DNA from: an uncultured Eubacterium sp.
Lineage (GTDB): Bacteria > Bacillota > Clostridia > Lachnospirales > Lachnospiraceae
Reading direction: 5' to 3'
Length of the DNA: 49,516 bases
NCBI GenBank assembly: GCA_934316845.1
Contig: CAKRDZ010000021.1
Location: 1-49,516 of the forward strand
The position numbers and the translations under genes were made by a program. The notes under the pieces were generated by a model. The model did not search any database and was not told the origin of the DNA. It worked only from the letters and a program-made list of their open reading frames with translations. Of the stretch, positions 1-10,000 are shown piece after piece (the stretch's first letter is position 1; each line of letters starts with the position of its first letter).

Positions 1-83
1 ACAATCGTACGGTAGAACTTTTCCAATCAACGCAGGATGTTGAATTGCAGAAGAAGTTGATGGAAGAATACGGAATTCAATAA
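1..83 (+). CDS. 3' end of an unidentified protein
   Basis: An open frame enters from the left edge and ends at TAA 81-83. About 26 codons are visible, ending in ...KKLMEEYGIQ. A strong intrinsic terminator follows at 124-168, as expected for the end of a transcription unit. The fragment is too short to name the family, and I only infer that it is coding. Confidence 0.5.
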   Translation, partial: NRTVELFQSTQDVELQKKLMEEYGIQ

Positions 84-123
84 TAACAATGCTTTCATTT
101 AAACGTGTGTGGTAAAAAGAGAT

Positions 124-168
124 GACCGCCAAATGGATTCAGGTGAATCTGTTTGGCGGTTATTTTTA
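124..168 (+). terminator. intrinsic terminator
   Basis: The stem ACCGCCAAA (125-133) pairs with TTTGGCGGT (152-160). An inner GGATTC/GAATC pairing extends it, and a T-rich tract follows at 161-168. It closes the gene that enters from the left edge. Confidence 0.85.
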
Positions 169-239
169 ATTGCATAATTATATCCGCAAAAGGATTGACT
201 TGAAAGTGAAAAAAACGGAAAAAAAATTGAACTTTTGTC

Positions 240-248
240 TGATATAAT
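240..248 (+). promoter_or_regulatory. extended -10 promoter for the CHAP/lectin gene
   Basis: TGATATAAT is an extended -10 (TG at 240-241, TATAAT at 243-248). No good -35 lies 17 bp upstream, which fits an extended -10 promoter. Transcription would start near 255, leaving a leader of about 120 nt before the gene at 378. Confidence 0.5.
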
Positions 249-279
249 AGAAAAAATACATAATTTAGAAAGGAGATAA

Positions 280-334
280 ATGCAAATTATACCAAGAAAT
301 TAAGTTAGGAGGCGGTTCGGTGAAAAAACTTTAA
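280..334 (+). other. leader with two minimal ORFs
   Basis: Inside the leader of the CHAP gene, AGGAGAT precedes ATG 280 of a 7-codon frame (MQIIPRN, stop 301-303). A perfect AGGAGG then precedes GTG 320 of a 4-codon frame (VKKL, stop 332-334). Both ribosome sites are better than the one at the real gene. They may be translated leader peptides or worn gene starts; nothing shows a function. Confidence 0.3.
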
Positions 335-377
335 ACATCTCATTGTTATAATAATAAAAAAGAAAGCGAGGAATGTT

Positions 378-3092
378 ATGATGAAATGTAAAAACGTAGT
401 TATGCGCACAGTTTTAGTTTTGGGTGCATTATTTTGGTCATTGTTTATTTATCAAACAGAAGCAAAAGCTGTCAATAAAACAGCGGACGATGGCATAGCC
501 TGGTGTCGTGCCAAAGTGGGTACTTCTGTGGGATATGACGATGGCTCAGGAGAGTACCAGTGCGTTGAATTTATTCAGGGCTATTATGAATACCTAGGTG
601 TATCGAAGGCGAGAGGAAATGGATGTGATTATGCTACAAATGCCTTGCCAAGCGGATGGAGCAGGGTTCAAGGTGGAGTACCGCAAAAAGGAGATATACT
701 AGTATATAGTGGAACTAGCAGTAATCCGTATGGCCATGTGGCAATATATGAATCTGATTGGGTCACATATCATCAAAATTGGCTTAGACATCCATATGTT
801 GAAAGGATTACTACTGTTAGATATAATAAATTGTCGAACTCAGAGACCTATTGGGGATATATAAGACCGAATTGGCAAGTGGATACCCAACCCCCAACAA
901 TCAGCAATGTCCGCATCACCGATGTAAATGCGGATGGCTATACCGTTGTGTGCGACGTTAGCGACAATGTGGGAGTGAGCAAAATAGAATTTCCATCCTG
1001 GAACATTGACATCCATCAAGGTGAGGATGCAAACTGGATTGCAGGAAGTGTTTCCGGGAATACGGCGACGGCGAGAATTCCGCTTTCGGCGCTTAAATCC
1101 GGAGCGATTGAAGGAAATTATCTCACTGACATTTATGCCTGGGATGCAGCGGGAAACCGTTCTTCCGGAAGAGGTCCGATCGTATATATTGACCGGACGG
1201 CACCGACATTGAGCGATGTAAGGATTGTTGAGCAGGATTCCAAGGGATATATTTTGGAATGTAAAGCATCCGATGACAAAGAGGTTGACCGCGTGCAGTT
1301 CCCGACGTGGACCGAAGCGAATAGTCAGGATGATCTGGCGGCAGACTGGGTACATAATTCATCCATAACCGGAACTAAGGTGGGGGATGATGTGTATCGT
1401 TTCCGTGTAAATATATCTGAGCATAATAACGAATATGGCAGATACGTTACACATGTGTATGTGTTTGACAAATGCGGAAACAATGTGGCGATACCAATTG
1501 ACACAAGGCTTGTTGGAGGATTGGCACCGCAGAAGATTTTGAAAAATGGAAATGCACTGTTGACCCTTTATAATGAAGATTATTCCTGGAACGACATCAA
1601 TGCACTGGCTGCGGGTATGCGAAGTAGTCTGGCAGAGATTGAGGATGAAGAAAAAGACAATGTTATCAAGGACTTTATCGCGGATCAGATCCGGAAATAT
1701 TATTACATTGGCGCAAGCGTGGAAGAAAAAGGCAAGGCTTGGAAATGGAACAGTGGAAGTGAAGTGAGTTATACCAATTGGGAGACGAACCAGCCGGATT
1801 GTGCCGGAGATAGTGAATTTTATCTTGCTGTGACGCAGCCAAGTGGTAAATGGAATGATATGCCTTCCTATTATAATGATGGCGGATTTATCGTAGAGAC
1901 TCCATTGGATATGAAAGCGGACGCGGAATTCGAATACGATGGAAAAATAGTCAAATTTTATAAGGCATCTCTTCCTTATAAAGTGGCACAGAGATTCTGT
2001 GAAGAAAATGGCGGATCGCTTGTAAAAATTGATTCGCAGGAGAAAAATGATGCCATTGCCCAAAAAGTAGCCGAAATCGACGAATGGACATTTTTCATCG
2101 GTGCGACAGATGAAAAAGAAGAAGGAACGTTTGTATGGCAGGATGGAAGTCCTCTGACTTACCAGAACTGGGCGGCTAACGAGCCGAATAATGATGCGAT
2201 ATGCGGCGAAGAAGATTATGTACAGATGTATCGGGATGGAACGTGGAACGATCTTCACGGCTGGAGAAATATGGTTGGATTTATCGGCGAATTTGACAAA
2301 GAACCGGATCCGACACCGACGCCGACGGCGGGACCACAGGAAACAAAGGAGCCGCAGGAAAGTGAGGGACCACAGGAAACAAAGGCACCGCAGGAAACAA
2401 AGGCACCGCAGGAAAGTGAGGAACCACAGGAAACAAAGGCACCGCAGGAAAGTGAGGAACCACAGGAGACAAAGGCACCACAGGAAAGTGAGGAACCACA
2501 GGAGACAAAGGTACCGCAGGAAAGTGAGGGACCACAGGAGACAAAGGTACCGCAGGAAAGTGAGGGACCACAGGAGACAAAGGCACCGCAGGAAAGTGAG
2601 GGACCACAGGAAACAAAGGCCCCACAAGCAACGAAAACGCCACAGAACACGAGTGGTTCTCAGGCGACAGCAAAACCACAGCAGACAAAATGGCCACAGA
2701 CAACTTCCGGTACGCAGACAAACAAGACTTCAAATAGTTCATATGCCGGAAATTCATCTTCGGGAAGCAGTTATAAAACCGGTTCCACATACAAGAAAGT
2801 GACACCGAAGCGGGTAACCGGAGTAAAAGTGAAGAAAACCGATACAAACGAGTGGAAAATTTCTTGGAAGAAAGTCAAAAAAGCCGATCATTATCAGGTG
2901 AAATTGGCGAGAAACCGTGCTTTTACAAAGGGAAAGAAACAGGATGACCGTTATTCTGCGGCAGGCTATTTCTGGAACTTAAAGAAAAAGAAAACTTACT
3001 ATATTAAAGTGCGGGCCGTGTATTATAACTATAATAATGCGACGTATTATTATGGGAAATGGAGCAGGATTAAGAAAACAAAGATAAAGTAA
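378..3092 (+). CDS. secreted CHAP-domain hydrolase with GBS-Bsp-like and C-type lectin domains
   Basis: This 904-residue exported protein probably cuts or binds cell-wall peptidoglycan. An N-terminal hydrophobic signal segment (about residues 9-30) is followed by a CHAP amidase/endopeptidase domain (about 38-166) with the catalytic Cys62 (YQCVEF) and His120 (YGHVAIYE). Two GBS-Bsp-like beta domains follow (about 170-272 and 272-378). Two C-type-lectin-like domains come next (about 385-515 and 522-638), each with the WND signature (GKWNDM, GTWNDL). A PQETKAPQESE repeat linker and a Ser/Thr-rich stretch lead to a Lys-rich Fn3-like C-terminal domain (about 810-904). No LPXTG motif is present. 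The same linker-plus-Lys-rich-tail plan recurs in the giant protein at 4044 and the subtilisin at 15749. ATG 381 is an equally possible start. The domain calls are by pattern; the target wall and ligand are unknown. Confidence 0.88.
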   Translation: MMKCKNVVMRTVLVLGALFWSLFIYQTEAKAVNKTADDGIAWCRAKVGTSVGYDDGSGEYQCVEFIQGYYEYLGVSKARGNGCDYATNALPSGWSRVQGGVPQKGDILVYSGTSSNPYGHVAIYESDWVTYHQNWLRHPYVERITTVRYNKLSNSETYWGYIRPNWQVDTQPPTISNVRITDVNADGYTVVCDVSDNVGVSKIEFPSWNIDIHQGEDANWIAGSVSGNTATARIPLSALKSGAIEGNYLTDIYAWDAAGNRSSGRGPIVYIDRTAPTLSDVRIVEQDSKGYILECKASDDKEVDRVQFPTWTEANSQDDLAADWVHNSSITGTKVGDDVYRFRVNISEHNNEYGRYVTHVYVFDKCGNNVAIPIDTRLVGGLAPQKILKNGNALLTLYNEDYSWNDINALAAGMRSSLAEIEDEEKDNVIKDFIADQIRKYYYIGASVEEKGKAWKWNSGSEVSYTNWETNQPDCAGDSEFYLAVTQPSGKWNDMPSYYNDGGFIVETPLDMKADAEFEYDGKIVKFYKASLPYKVAQRFCEENGGSLVKIDSQEKNDAIAQKVAEIDEWTFFIGATDEKEEGTFVWQDGSPLTYQNWAANEPNNDAICGEEDYVQMYRDGTWNDLHGWRNMVGFIGEFDKEPDPTPTPTAGPQETKEPQESEGPQETKAPQETKAPQESEEPQETKAPQESEEPQETKAPQESEEPQETKVPQESEGPQETKVPQESEGPQETKAPQESEGPQETKAPQATKTPQNTSGSQATAKPQQTKWPQTTSGTQTNKTSNSSYAGNSSSGSSYKTGSTYKKVTPKRVTGVKVKKTDTNEWKISWKKVKKADHYQVKLARNRAFTKGKKQDDRYSAAGYFWNLKKKKTYYIKVRAVYYNYNNATYYYGKWSRIKKTKIK
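2326..2640 (+). repeat. 36-bp coding tandem repeat (PQETKAPQESEG)
   Basis: Eight to nine copies of a 36-bp unit encode the 12-residue repeat PQETKAPQESE(G/E). Copies are nearly identical at DNA level, with A/V and G/E variants, so copy number may change by slippage. It forms an extended acidic linker between the lectin domains and the C-terminal domain. Confidence 0.9.
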
Positions 3093-3108
3093 ATGTGAAT
3101 GTGAATGG

Positions 3109-3153
3109 AAAAGAGAGCTGCCGGAAAGTTAAGAGGTGGCTCTCTTTATTTTT
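3109..3153. terminator. bidirectional terminator between convergent genes
   Basis: AAAGAGAGC...CC (from 3109) pairs with GG...GCTCTCTTT (to about 3147). There is a T-rich tract on the plus side (TTTATTTTT) and A-rich sequence on the other. It ends the CHAP gene and overlaps the last codons of the convergent LytTR gene. Confidence 0.8.
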
Positions 3154-3862
3154 CAAGGGAACCAGCGGAGAAATCCACGAATGCAGACATAATACTCAGA
3201 TAATTTTTCTTGCTGATCGGAATTGATTTTCCGGTGGAAAGCGTGATTTCATAGCGCGCAATCTTAGTGATGTGAGCCATGTTGACAAGGTAACTTTTGT
3301 GAGCACGGATAAAATTGCACATAGGAAGGTCTTCTTCAATTTTCTTTAATGTGCCTGAAAAAGTGTGGCTTTCTCCGGAACTCAAATGAACCGAAAGATT
3401 ATGACCGTAGATTTCAAAGTATAATATGTCAGAAATTGGAAGAGCCAGAATGCCTTCACGCGATTTGATATAAAAACTTAGTTCCGTATGCTTTTGGAAA
3501 AAGCGTTCCAGAGCCTCCTCTAATTTTTCCAGTTTATTGGATTTAATGAGATAATGCAGGGGGGAGACATCGAAACTTTCTAAAGCATAATCGCTGCTGG
3601 AGCTTAAAAATATGATATCGGAGTCTGCATTAAAAGAACGAAGCGTGCGTGCCGTTTTAATACCTGTTGTATCGGTAAAAACAATATCTAAAAAAAGAAG
3701 ATCAAAGGAGTTACCATTTTCATAATAGGAAATGAGGTCGGCAGGATTGTCGAATGTAACAAGCTCAAAAGTGATATTACGTTTATGTAGACTAGAAGTT
3801 AAAGCTTCTTTTAACTGTGAAGCAAAATGTGCATCATCATCGCAAATTGCTAATTTATACAT
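3146..3862 (-). CDS. LytTR-family response regulator (orphan)
   Basis: This 238-residue AgrA/LytR-type DNA-binding response regulator has an N-terminal receiver domain (about 1-120). It shows the acidic pair DDD (8-10), phosphoacceptor Asp59 (LLFLDI) and the KSN loop. A LytTR DNA-binding domain follows (about 135-235) with FIRAHKSYLVN and the ISKKN end. The start follows a perfect AGGAGG. A TTGACA/TATACT promoter lies just upstream. No histidine kinase is adjacent, so its input is unknown. Its place between two secreted-protein genes suggests control of surface functions, but that is inference. Confidence 0.93.
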   Translation of the reverse strand: MYKLAICDDDAHFASQLKEALTSSLHKRNITFELVTFDNPADLISYYENGNSFDLLFLDIVFTDTTGIKTARTLRSFNADSDIIFLSSSSDYALESFDVSPLHYLIKSNKLEKLEEALERFFQKHTELSFYIKSREGILALPISDILYFEIYGHNLSVHLSSGESHTFSGTLKKIEEDLPMCNFIRAHKSYLVNMAHITKIARYEITLSTGKSIPISKKNYLSIMSAFVDFSAGSLEK

Positions 3863-3891
3863 AGGTAACCTCCTTTCTTATATTAATATTA

Positions 3892-3920
3892 AGTATACGA
3901 AAAATTTATAAAAATGTCAA
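3892..3920 (-). promoter_or_regulatory. sigma-A promoter of the orphan LytTR gene
   Basis: On the minus strand, TTGACA (3920-3915) and TATACT (3897-3892) are separated by 17 bp, a near-perfect vegetative promoter. AGGAGG and the ATG at 3862 follow about 30 bp downstream. Confidence 0.85.
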
Positions 3921-3995
3921 TTTTTTTATAAAAAATTCCCGTTCATGTTACAGAGGGGGAGTTTATGTATATGACAAGACAAAAAATTTGTTTTG

Positions 3996-4004
3996 TGATA
4001 TAAA
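3996..4004 (+). promoter_or_regulatory. candidate extended -10 promoter of the giant protein gene
   Basis: TGATATAAA at 3996-4004 is an extended -10 with no convincing -35. It lies about 40 bp before the start codon. An alternative TTGTGA with a 17-bp spacer and TAACTA lies slightly downstream. The call is tentative. Confidence 0.35.
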
Positions 4005-4043
4005 GTAAAGTAGGATAACTAAGAATAAAAGGAGGTAATGTGT

Positions 4044-7000
4044 ATGAAACATTTAAAACATTTGCGGAAGCGTTTGTTGGCGGTTTTCCTCGCCGGTGTC
4101 ATGATCGTGACAAGTGTGGGAACATCGTCTTATGCGTATGAAGCAGAAAAAAAGGGAAATTTATCTGTGACAGGAAATGATGGAAAAACCATCGAAGAAG
4201 AGGAGTCCTGGGAAGAAAAATTTCCAAATGGAACATTTGCTTTTAAGAATGATTCCGTGACGATAGAAGAAGGAAAAAATGCCGAGGAGAAGAAGATTAC
4301 GATCTATCGACTTGGCGGGACGAAAGGAAAAGCTACAGCAAAGGTTGCGATTGCACCGGCTGTATCCGCTTTGGATGAACAGGAAAAAGAGTTAATATAT
4401 GCCAATGCTGCATCCAACAAGGATTATACCGTGAAGGTAGAAAATCCGATCGGATCCGATGGAACGATCGCCAAAGAACAGATAAGCAGTTCTTATGATG
4501 TAGTAACCCAAAATGAGGACGATAAAGTAACACTTTCTCTCAAAGGGGTAAAGGGAGAGTACATCCGGTATTTTTGGCATGTGAAAAAAAATGGCACCTG
4601 GGAACCGGCTGCGGACGGGGAAAAAGAGACATTGACCGTAAGCAGCAAAGAATTTGACGAGAACGAGTATATCTGTGTGGTAGAAGCAGATTATAAACTC
4701 AGTCTGTCAAAGGCGGCTGGAGAAGAAAGTTCACAGAAATTGTGGATCAATGTGAACAGCCGTCATATTACAAATGAAGAAGCATACGCAAAAGGAAGTT
4801 ATACAGAGGTAACACTTGACAAAGAGATGCCATTTAAGACAAGTTTCCTGCAGGTAGACTTTGAAGATGGCGAATGGGTAAAAGATATTATTGTCAAAGC
4901 GATAGATGATGAAGAACATGAAGCAGAGGAACTGGCATCTTTTACCATTTATGAAGTGGAAGGGGCAGCATTTACAGAATCTGCCAACCGCCTGTCAATG
5001 TGTATCAAGGATGACGAGGAAAAACTCGAAAGCACAATGGGATTTGCACTCAGCGAGGTGAGAGTTGATAAGAGTACAGGAAAAGCTAAGATTAAATTGA
5101 CCAGAACAGGAGCGACACAGTACGTTTCATCCGTGGATTACAAGACTGTGGATGGAAGTGCAAAAGCAGGAGAGGATTATGCAAAAGCTGCCTCTACGGC
5201 AAGTTTCAGTGGTGGTATTGAAAGTACGGAGATTGAGATTGATCTTCTGAATGACAGCAAAAAGTCGGAAGAAGACAAATATTTTACGATTGAACTGAGC
5301 AATGCCAAGGGCGGCAGCATCAAAGAAAATGCACAGAAGATGCGGGTAAATCTGTTTAATACAGATACAGCGGATAAGGACAATCTGGCAACCGCATCGA
5401 AGAGCAAAGAAGCAAAAGATGCTTCGGCGCGTGTCAAAGAAAGTGATAAGGCGATCACGGAAAATGACAGCAAAGAAGTAAAAGCAAAAGCGGTTAAAAA
5501 TGGGGACAAAGAAGTATCTTATGAAAAAGCGGATCAAGGGGAGATGTCCGCACAGGCAGCCGGGGATTACTCTTACAGCATCAGCACGGAAAGATTGAAG
5601 AGCAGTTGGAGAAAGACCTGCATGCTTGGGGATGATACGTATCCGGTAAGAGATATCAATGGCAATACAAAGAGCAGCAGCGGTGATATTTTAAATGATA
5701 AATACCGCACCAATACGTATGTCAAGATAGACGATATGCAGAATATGTTCAGTACTATGGCAGGATCTTTTTGGGCAAAGACCAGTTACAGTCTGTATTG
5801 GGCCAGAGAATATTACAGCGGCCTGGTAGTGGGAATCGGCGATTACAATTTTGCCTCTCAGAAGACAGAGTATACGGTTGACAGTGGCGATGGCCATATG
5901 AAAAACCGTTTGAATTCCGAATTGCAGAAGGCAGCCTATGGTATCTTTTCCCGATTTGGTAATGGCTCTGAGACAAAAGATTTTTCAATAAATATTAACA
6001 ATATCGCGGATGCGAAAGAAAATTACTATCTGGTGTTTAAGTCGGCTGTGTCAAAACGTGGGGACACGGTACGTGGCCGTGAGACCAGAGTAAGCGATTT
6101 TGTTGTTGCGATGCAGCGCCGCTGGCTGGAAAAAAAGACCACGTTAAATATCAGTACCGGTGACAGCACCGATAAAACCCGTATGGATCGCTGCTCCGAC
6201 GGCAATGTGCAGGCGGTTAAAGACGGGTTGAAGCCGACCGTTACTGTTGAAAAAGGTGGATTCTATGCGGATGGACAATTTTACCTTGGGACAGAACTGA
6301 AAGTAAAAGAGTCCGGAAATCTGGGTGTTTACAAACTCGATAAGGTGACATTAAAAGAAGGAAACCGCAATATCACTGTGGATAACAATGTTTCCGGTGG
6401 TTCTTCGACAGTAAAGTATTCCGATAACGGAAGACGTATGTCTACTACGGCAGATTATACGTTGAACTGCGAATACAACCGTTATCAGAGTCTGCTTATT
6501 AACTGCGATTCTTCTATGACAGAAAAAGACGATGATGCGGCTAAGCAGAAGAAATTAGATGACATCAAGAAAAACATAAAAGTCAACGGAAGTTCTGTTA
6601 ATTTTGAAACAGATACAAAGACATATGAACATAAGTTAGCCAAGATAAAGAATTACAACAAGATCAATTTTGGCTTAAACGATGGTACAAAGATTCTTTA
6701 TGCCAATAAAGTGTATGAAGGAAATGCGGATATTGCGATCGCAGATGAGGATATTGTATCCAATACGATTACATTTTCTGTATACACACCGGATTCGGTC
6801 AGTGTAGTCAGAGATCCGAAAATAACGGCAGAAAGAATGGTATCCATCTACGAAGATAAAGATAGTGATGGACAATACACGGAAGCAGACGGTAACAAAC
6901 CACTTAAGATCCTGCGTGCCGGAGAGCCATATCAGATTACAGATTTTGGAAAAAATGTTGTGATCAAAGTGGATTATGCCGTGACACCTGCCTCGTTAAA

Positions 7001-10000
7001 TGTTCCGCCGGGAGCTAAAGGAGATGAGACGTTCCAGGTGGTTCCGGGATTTGTAACCACACAGACGTCGGAAGAGCAGAAAAAGAATATGACGGAAGAG
7101 GAGAAATCCTACCGTGATATCAAGACCAAGGATGGAAAGGTCAAAATGTACGGTGCGGTATCGAGTGGAACCGTATCGTTCCTGTCCGGTTATGATGCAA
7201 GTCCGGCGGTGATGAATACAGCAAAGAAAAAATATGAATGGTCACCAGACTGGAAGGGAAATCTGCGCAACGCTTATAAAAATCCGAAGGAGATTAAAGT
7301 ATATGAAACGAAGATGCCGAACGGATTTGTTGCAGCGAAGACAGAAGACCAGATCAATGGCTATCTCGGCTGTCTGCACGGAAATGAGACGTATTATATT
7401 ACTTCCCGTGTGACAACGGGCGGCGAAGAAAAGATAACTTCGACAAAACGCGGTGGTTTCTATACGGTTCCGGAGCCGGCAGCGCAGGCTTTTGACTCGC
7501 AGGATACTTCGCCGGCAAAGGCGCCGGCAGACGACAAGGGAACCACGGCAAATCAGCCGAGTATCGCAAATACGTCACCGGGAATTGATCTGCCGGGGCT
7601 TAATATTGGTGCCGGTTTTGGGTCCTTTATGATAGACGACGATGAAATCGGTTTTTCCGTGGGAACTCCGGTCTTTGGTGCAAGCAAAGAGGGAAACAGT
7701 GAGACGGAAAAAGATGTCATGGGTGCAAATGGCTTGAAGGAAATGAAAGAAGCTATGTCAAGCCCAAGCGATAACATTTTCAAGCAATTGAAAAAGCAGG
7801 CCGGTAAATCCGATGGTACGGGAAATACCGGAAACCAGCCAAGTGCATCTCCGATGAAAGACAAAGCAAGCATTGATTTTGCAGTCAATATGTCTTTTGT
7901 ATGGAAATACAGCAAACTGACCGGTAAGTATGAATTTTCTTCCGCAATGATCGCACTTGCTATCGAGGGCAGTATCCGGCTGCAGTATCGTTTCCAGTCA
8001 TGTCCGATCTTTTATGTATATGTACAGGTTGGTATGGGACTTGAAGCGCAGACCGGGATTGAGCTTGAGAAAAAAGAAGTAAAGAATTCAGATGGAACAA
8101 CGACGATTCAAAATGACGTTTCATTTGCAGGATTAAAATTAAATCCAAAACTATATGTGGAAGCCGGTGCCGGTGTCGGTGTTGACCTGGCAAAACTGGA
8201 AATATATGTAAAAGTATCCGTTTCCTTTGCTTTTACGATCAATAAAGACACACAGGTGGATGAATTTATTACCTCTGCCGCGGTGGGATTCCGTGTTGTA
8301 TTCTTATTCTTCTCCTATGAGATGGATGTTGTGGGATGTAAAGCGGGATTTGACCGGGATCGGGAGGAAGAAAACAAAAATCCATGGTTCTTCTCCTGGC
8401 AGGTTGCCGGGCGTGATATGGGAGGAACCGAGGAAAAGGCTGACAGTGATGTGGCAGGAGCTACGGTAACGGTTTCCAAGCCGCAAAACTACTTCCGACT
8501 GCAGAATATCAATTCCTCGGATGATAATGCCGTACAGGATGACATGTCAGCACAGGCATATGACAGTGGTGTCGATGAATTCCAGGTAAGCGGATACGGT
8601 AACAACGCATCGGCAGTAGAACTGGGAAGCGGTTTTAACAGTGCTTCGGATTATAAACTGCTGACGGTAGGAGATACGAACTATGTATTGTATACCATAA
8701 GCCGCCCAGGAAATAATCATACCGTGAATGGTACCCAGCTTGTACTGTCCAAACTTTCCACAACGAGTACCGGAGTTGGGGGAGAAGAAGGAACAGAGGC
8801 GATGGGACTTGTCAATCCGGTGGATGAAACTTCAGAGCAAAAGTATATTGTAGTAGATATTAAAGCAACCAAAGAAGAAAGTACCGGTGATCTGGATTTC
8901 GATGCTGTCGTAGAAGGCAGCAAGATCAAAGTGACCTGGACGTCTTATAATGAACAGGCAGCGAAGAGCATTTCGGAAAAATTAAAAGCGGATGAAATGC
9001 TGAAAGCGGCAAGCAGGTATATGGATGTGAAAACGGCAGAATTTGACACAACATTGTCGACAGGATTTACAAATGCCGTGATCCTTAGAGAAGGATATGA
9101 CGATGATACGAAAACTACAACCGGTTATAGTTTCCTTCCTTCCGGATCAACATCGGATGTCCACATTTTTGCGGATACCGAAGCCTATACAGAAGACGAG
9201 ATGACAGAACGTGAAAAAACGTATCAAGAGAAATACGATAAAGATGCCAAAGGAAACGATGCTAACGGTGAAAGCGGAACAGGAGATCCTTATGCAAGCG
9301 CCAATTATCAGTATGCTTTGACAACAGATTATCTGTATGGTAAATATTCCAAACTCCATTATAGTGTAAAACAGGAGGATGGCACATACCAGACCTATGA
9401 TCTGGAGCCGACAGCTGAATGGAAAAATCAGGGAACCCGTCTGGAAGATGTGCAGATCACGAAAGGCACTGGGGATGAATATTTCCTTTCCTATACGACA
9501 GAGCAGAAAGATACGTTTGACGGTGAGTTTGTAAAGATTAAAAAGTTGTATGTACAGAAAGCAGCGATCGCAAACCAGGAGGTACCGGATAAATCCGGAA
9601 CCGGCACAGTAGAGAAAAAGGGAATGAAGTTTGAGACCCCGGTTCTCTTGAAAACTCTAGTCGATTATGACGACAGTGATGACAAAGATGGTGTGTACGT
9701 CAACGGAAGTCTTGACGAAAAAGTAGAATCACCGAACTTCACAAACGTAAAATTCCTTAACGGAAACCTTACGGATTCTAAGAAGAAAGAAACGTTCCTT
9801 ATGTACAGCATGAATGGAATTACGTATGTGATCAATGAGGAAAATCTTGGGTATGCATTAAATAGCAGTACCAAGACGATCACGGTAGATCCATTGTTTG
9901 AAGTGGATAAAGAACGTGGAAATTCACAGGCAGAAGCGACGATTGGCGTGGATGGAGATGGTAATATCTCTGCTGTATATACGCAGACCGTGCCAAATAC

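Noticed and set aside
84..377. c-di-GMP riboswitch in the first leader
   Set aside because: Conserved GEMM-type sequence elements were looked for and not found.
1359..2847. Long antisense and alternate-frame ORFs over the PQE repeat
   Set aside because: Low-complexity repeat shadows of the CHAP/lectin gene (Cys/Leu- or Arg-rich translations).
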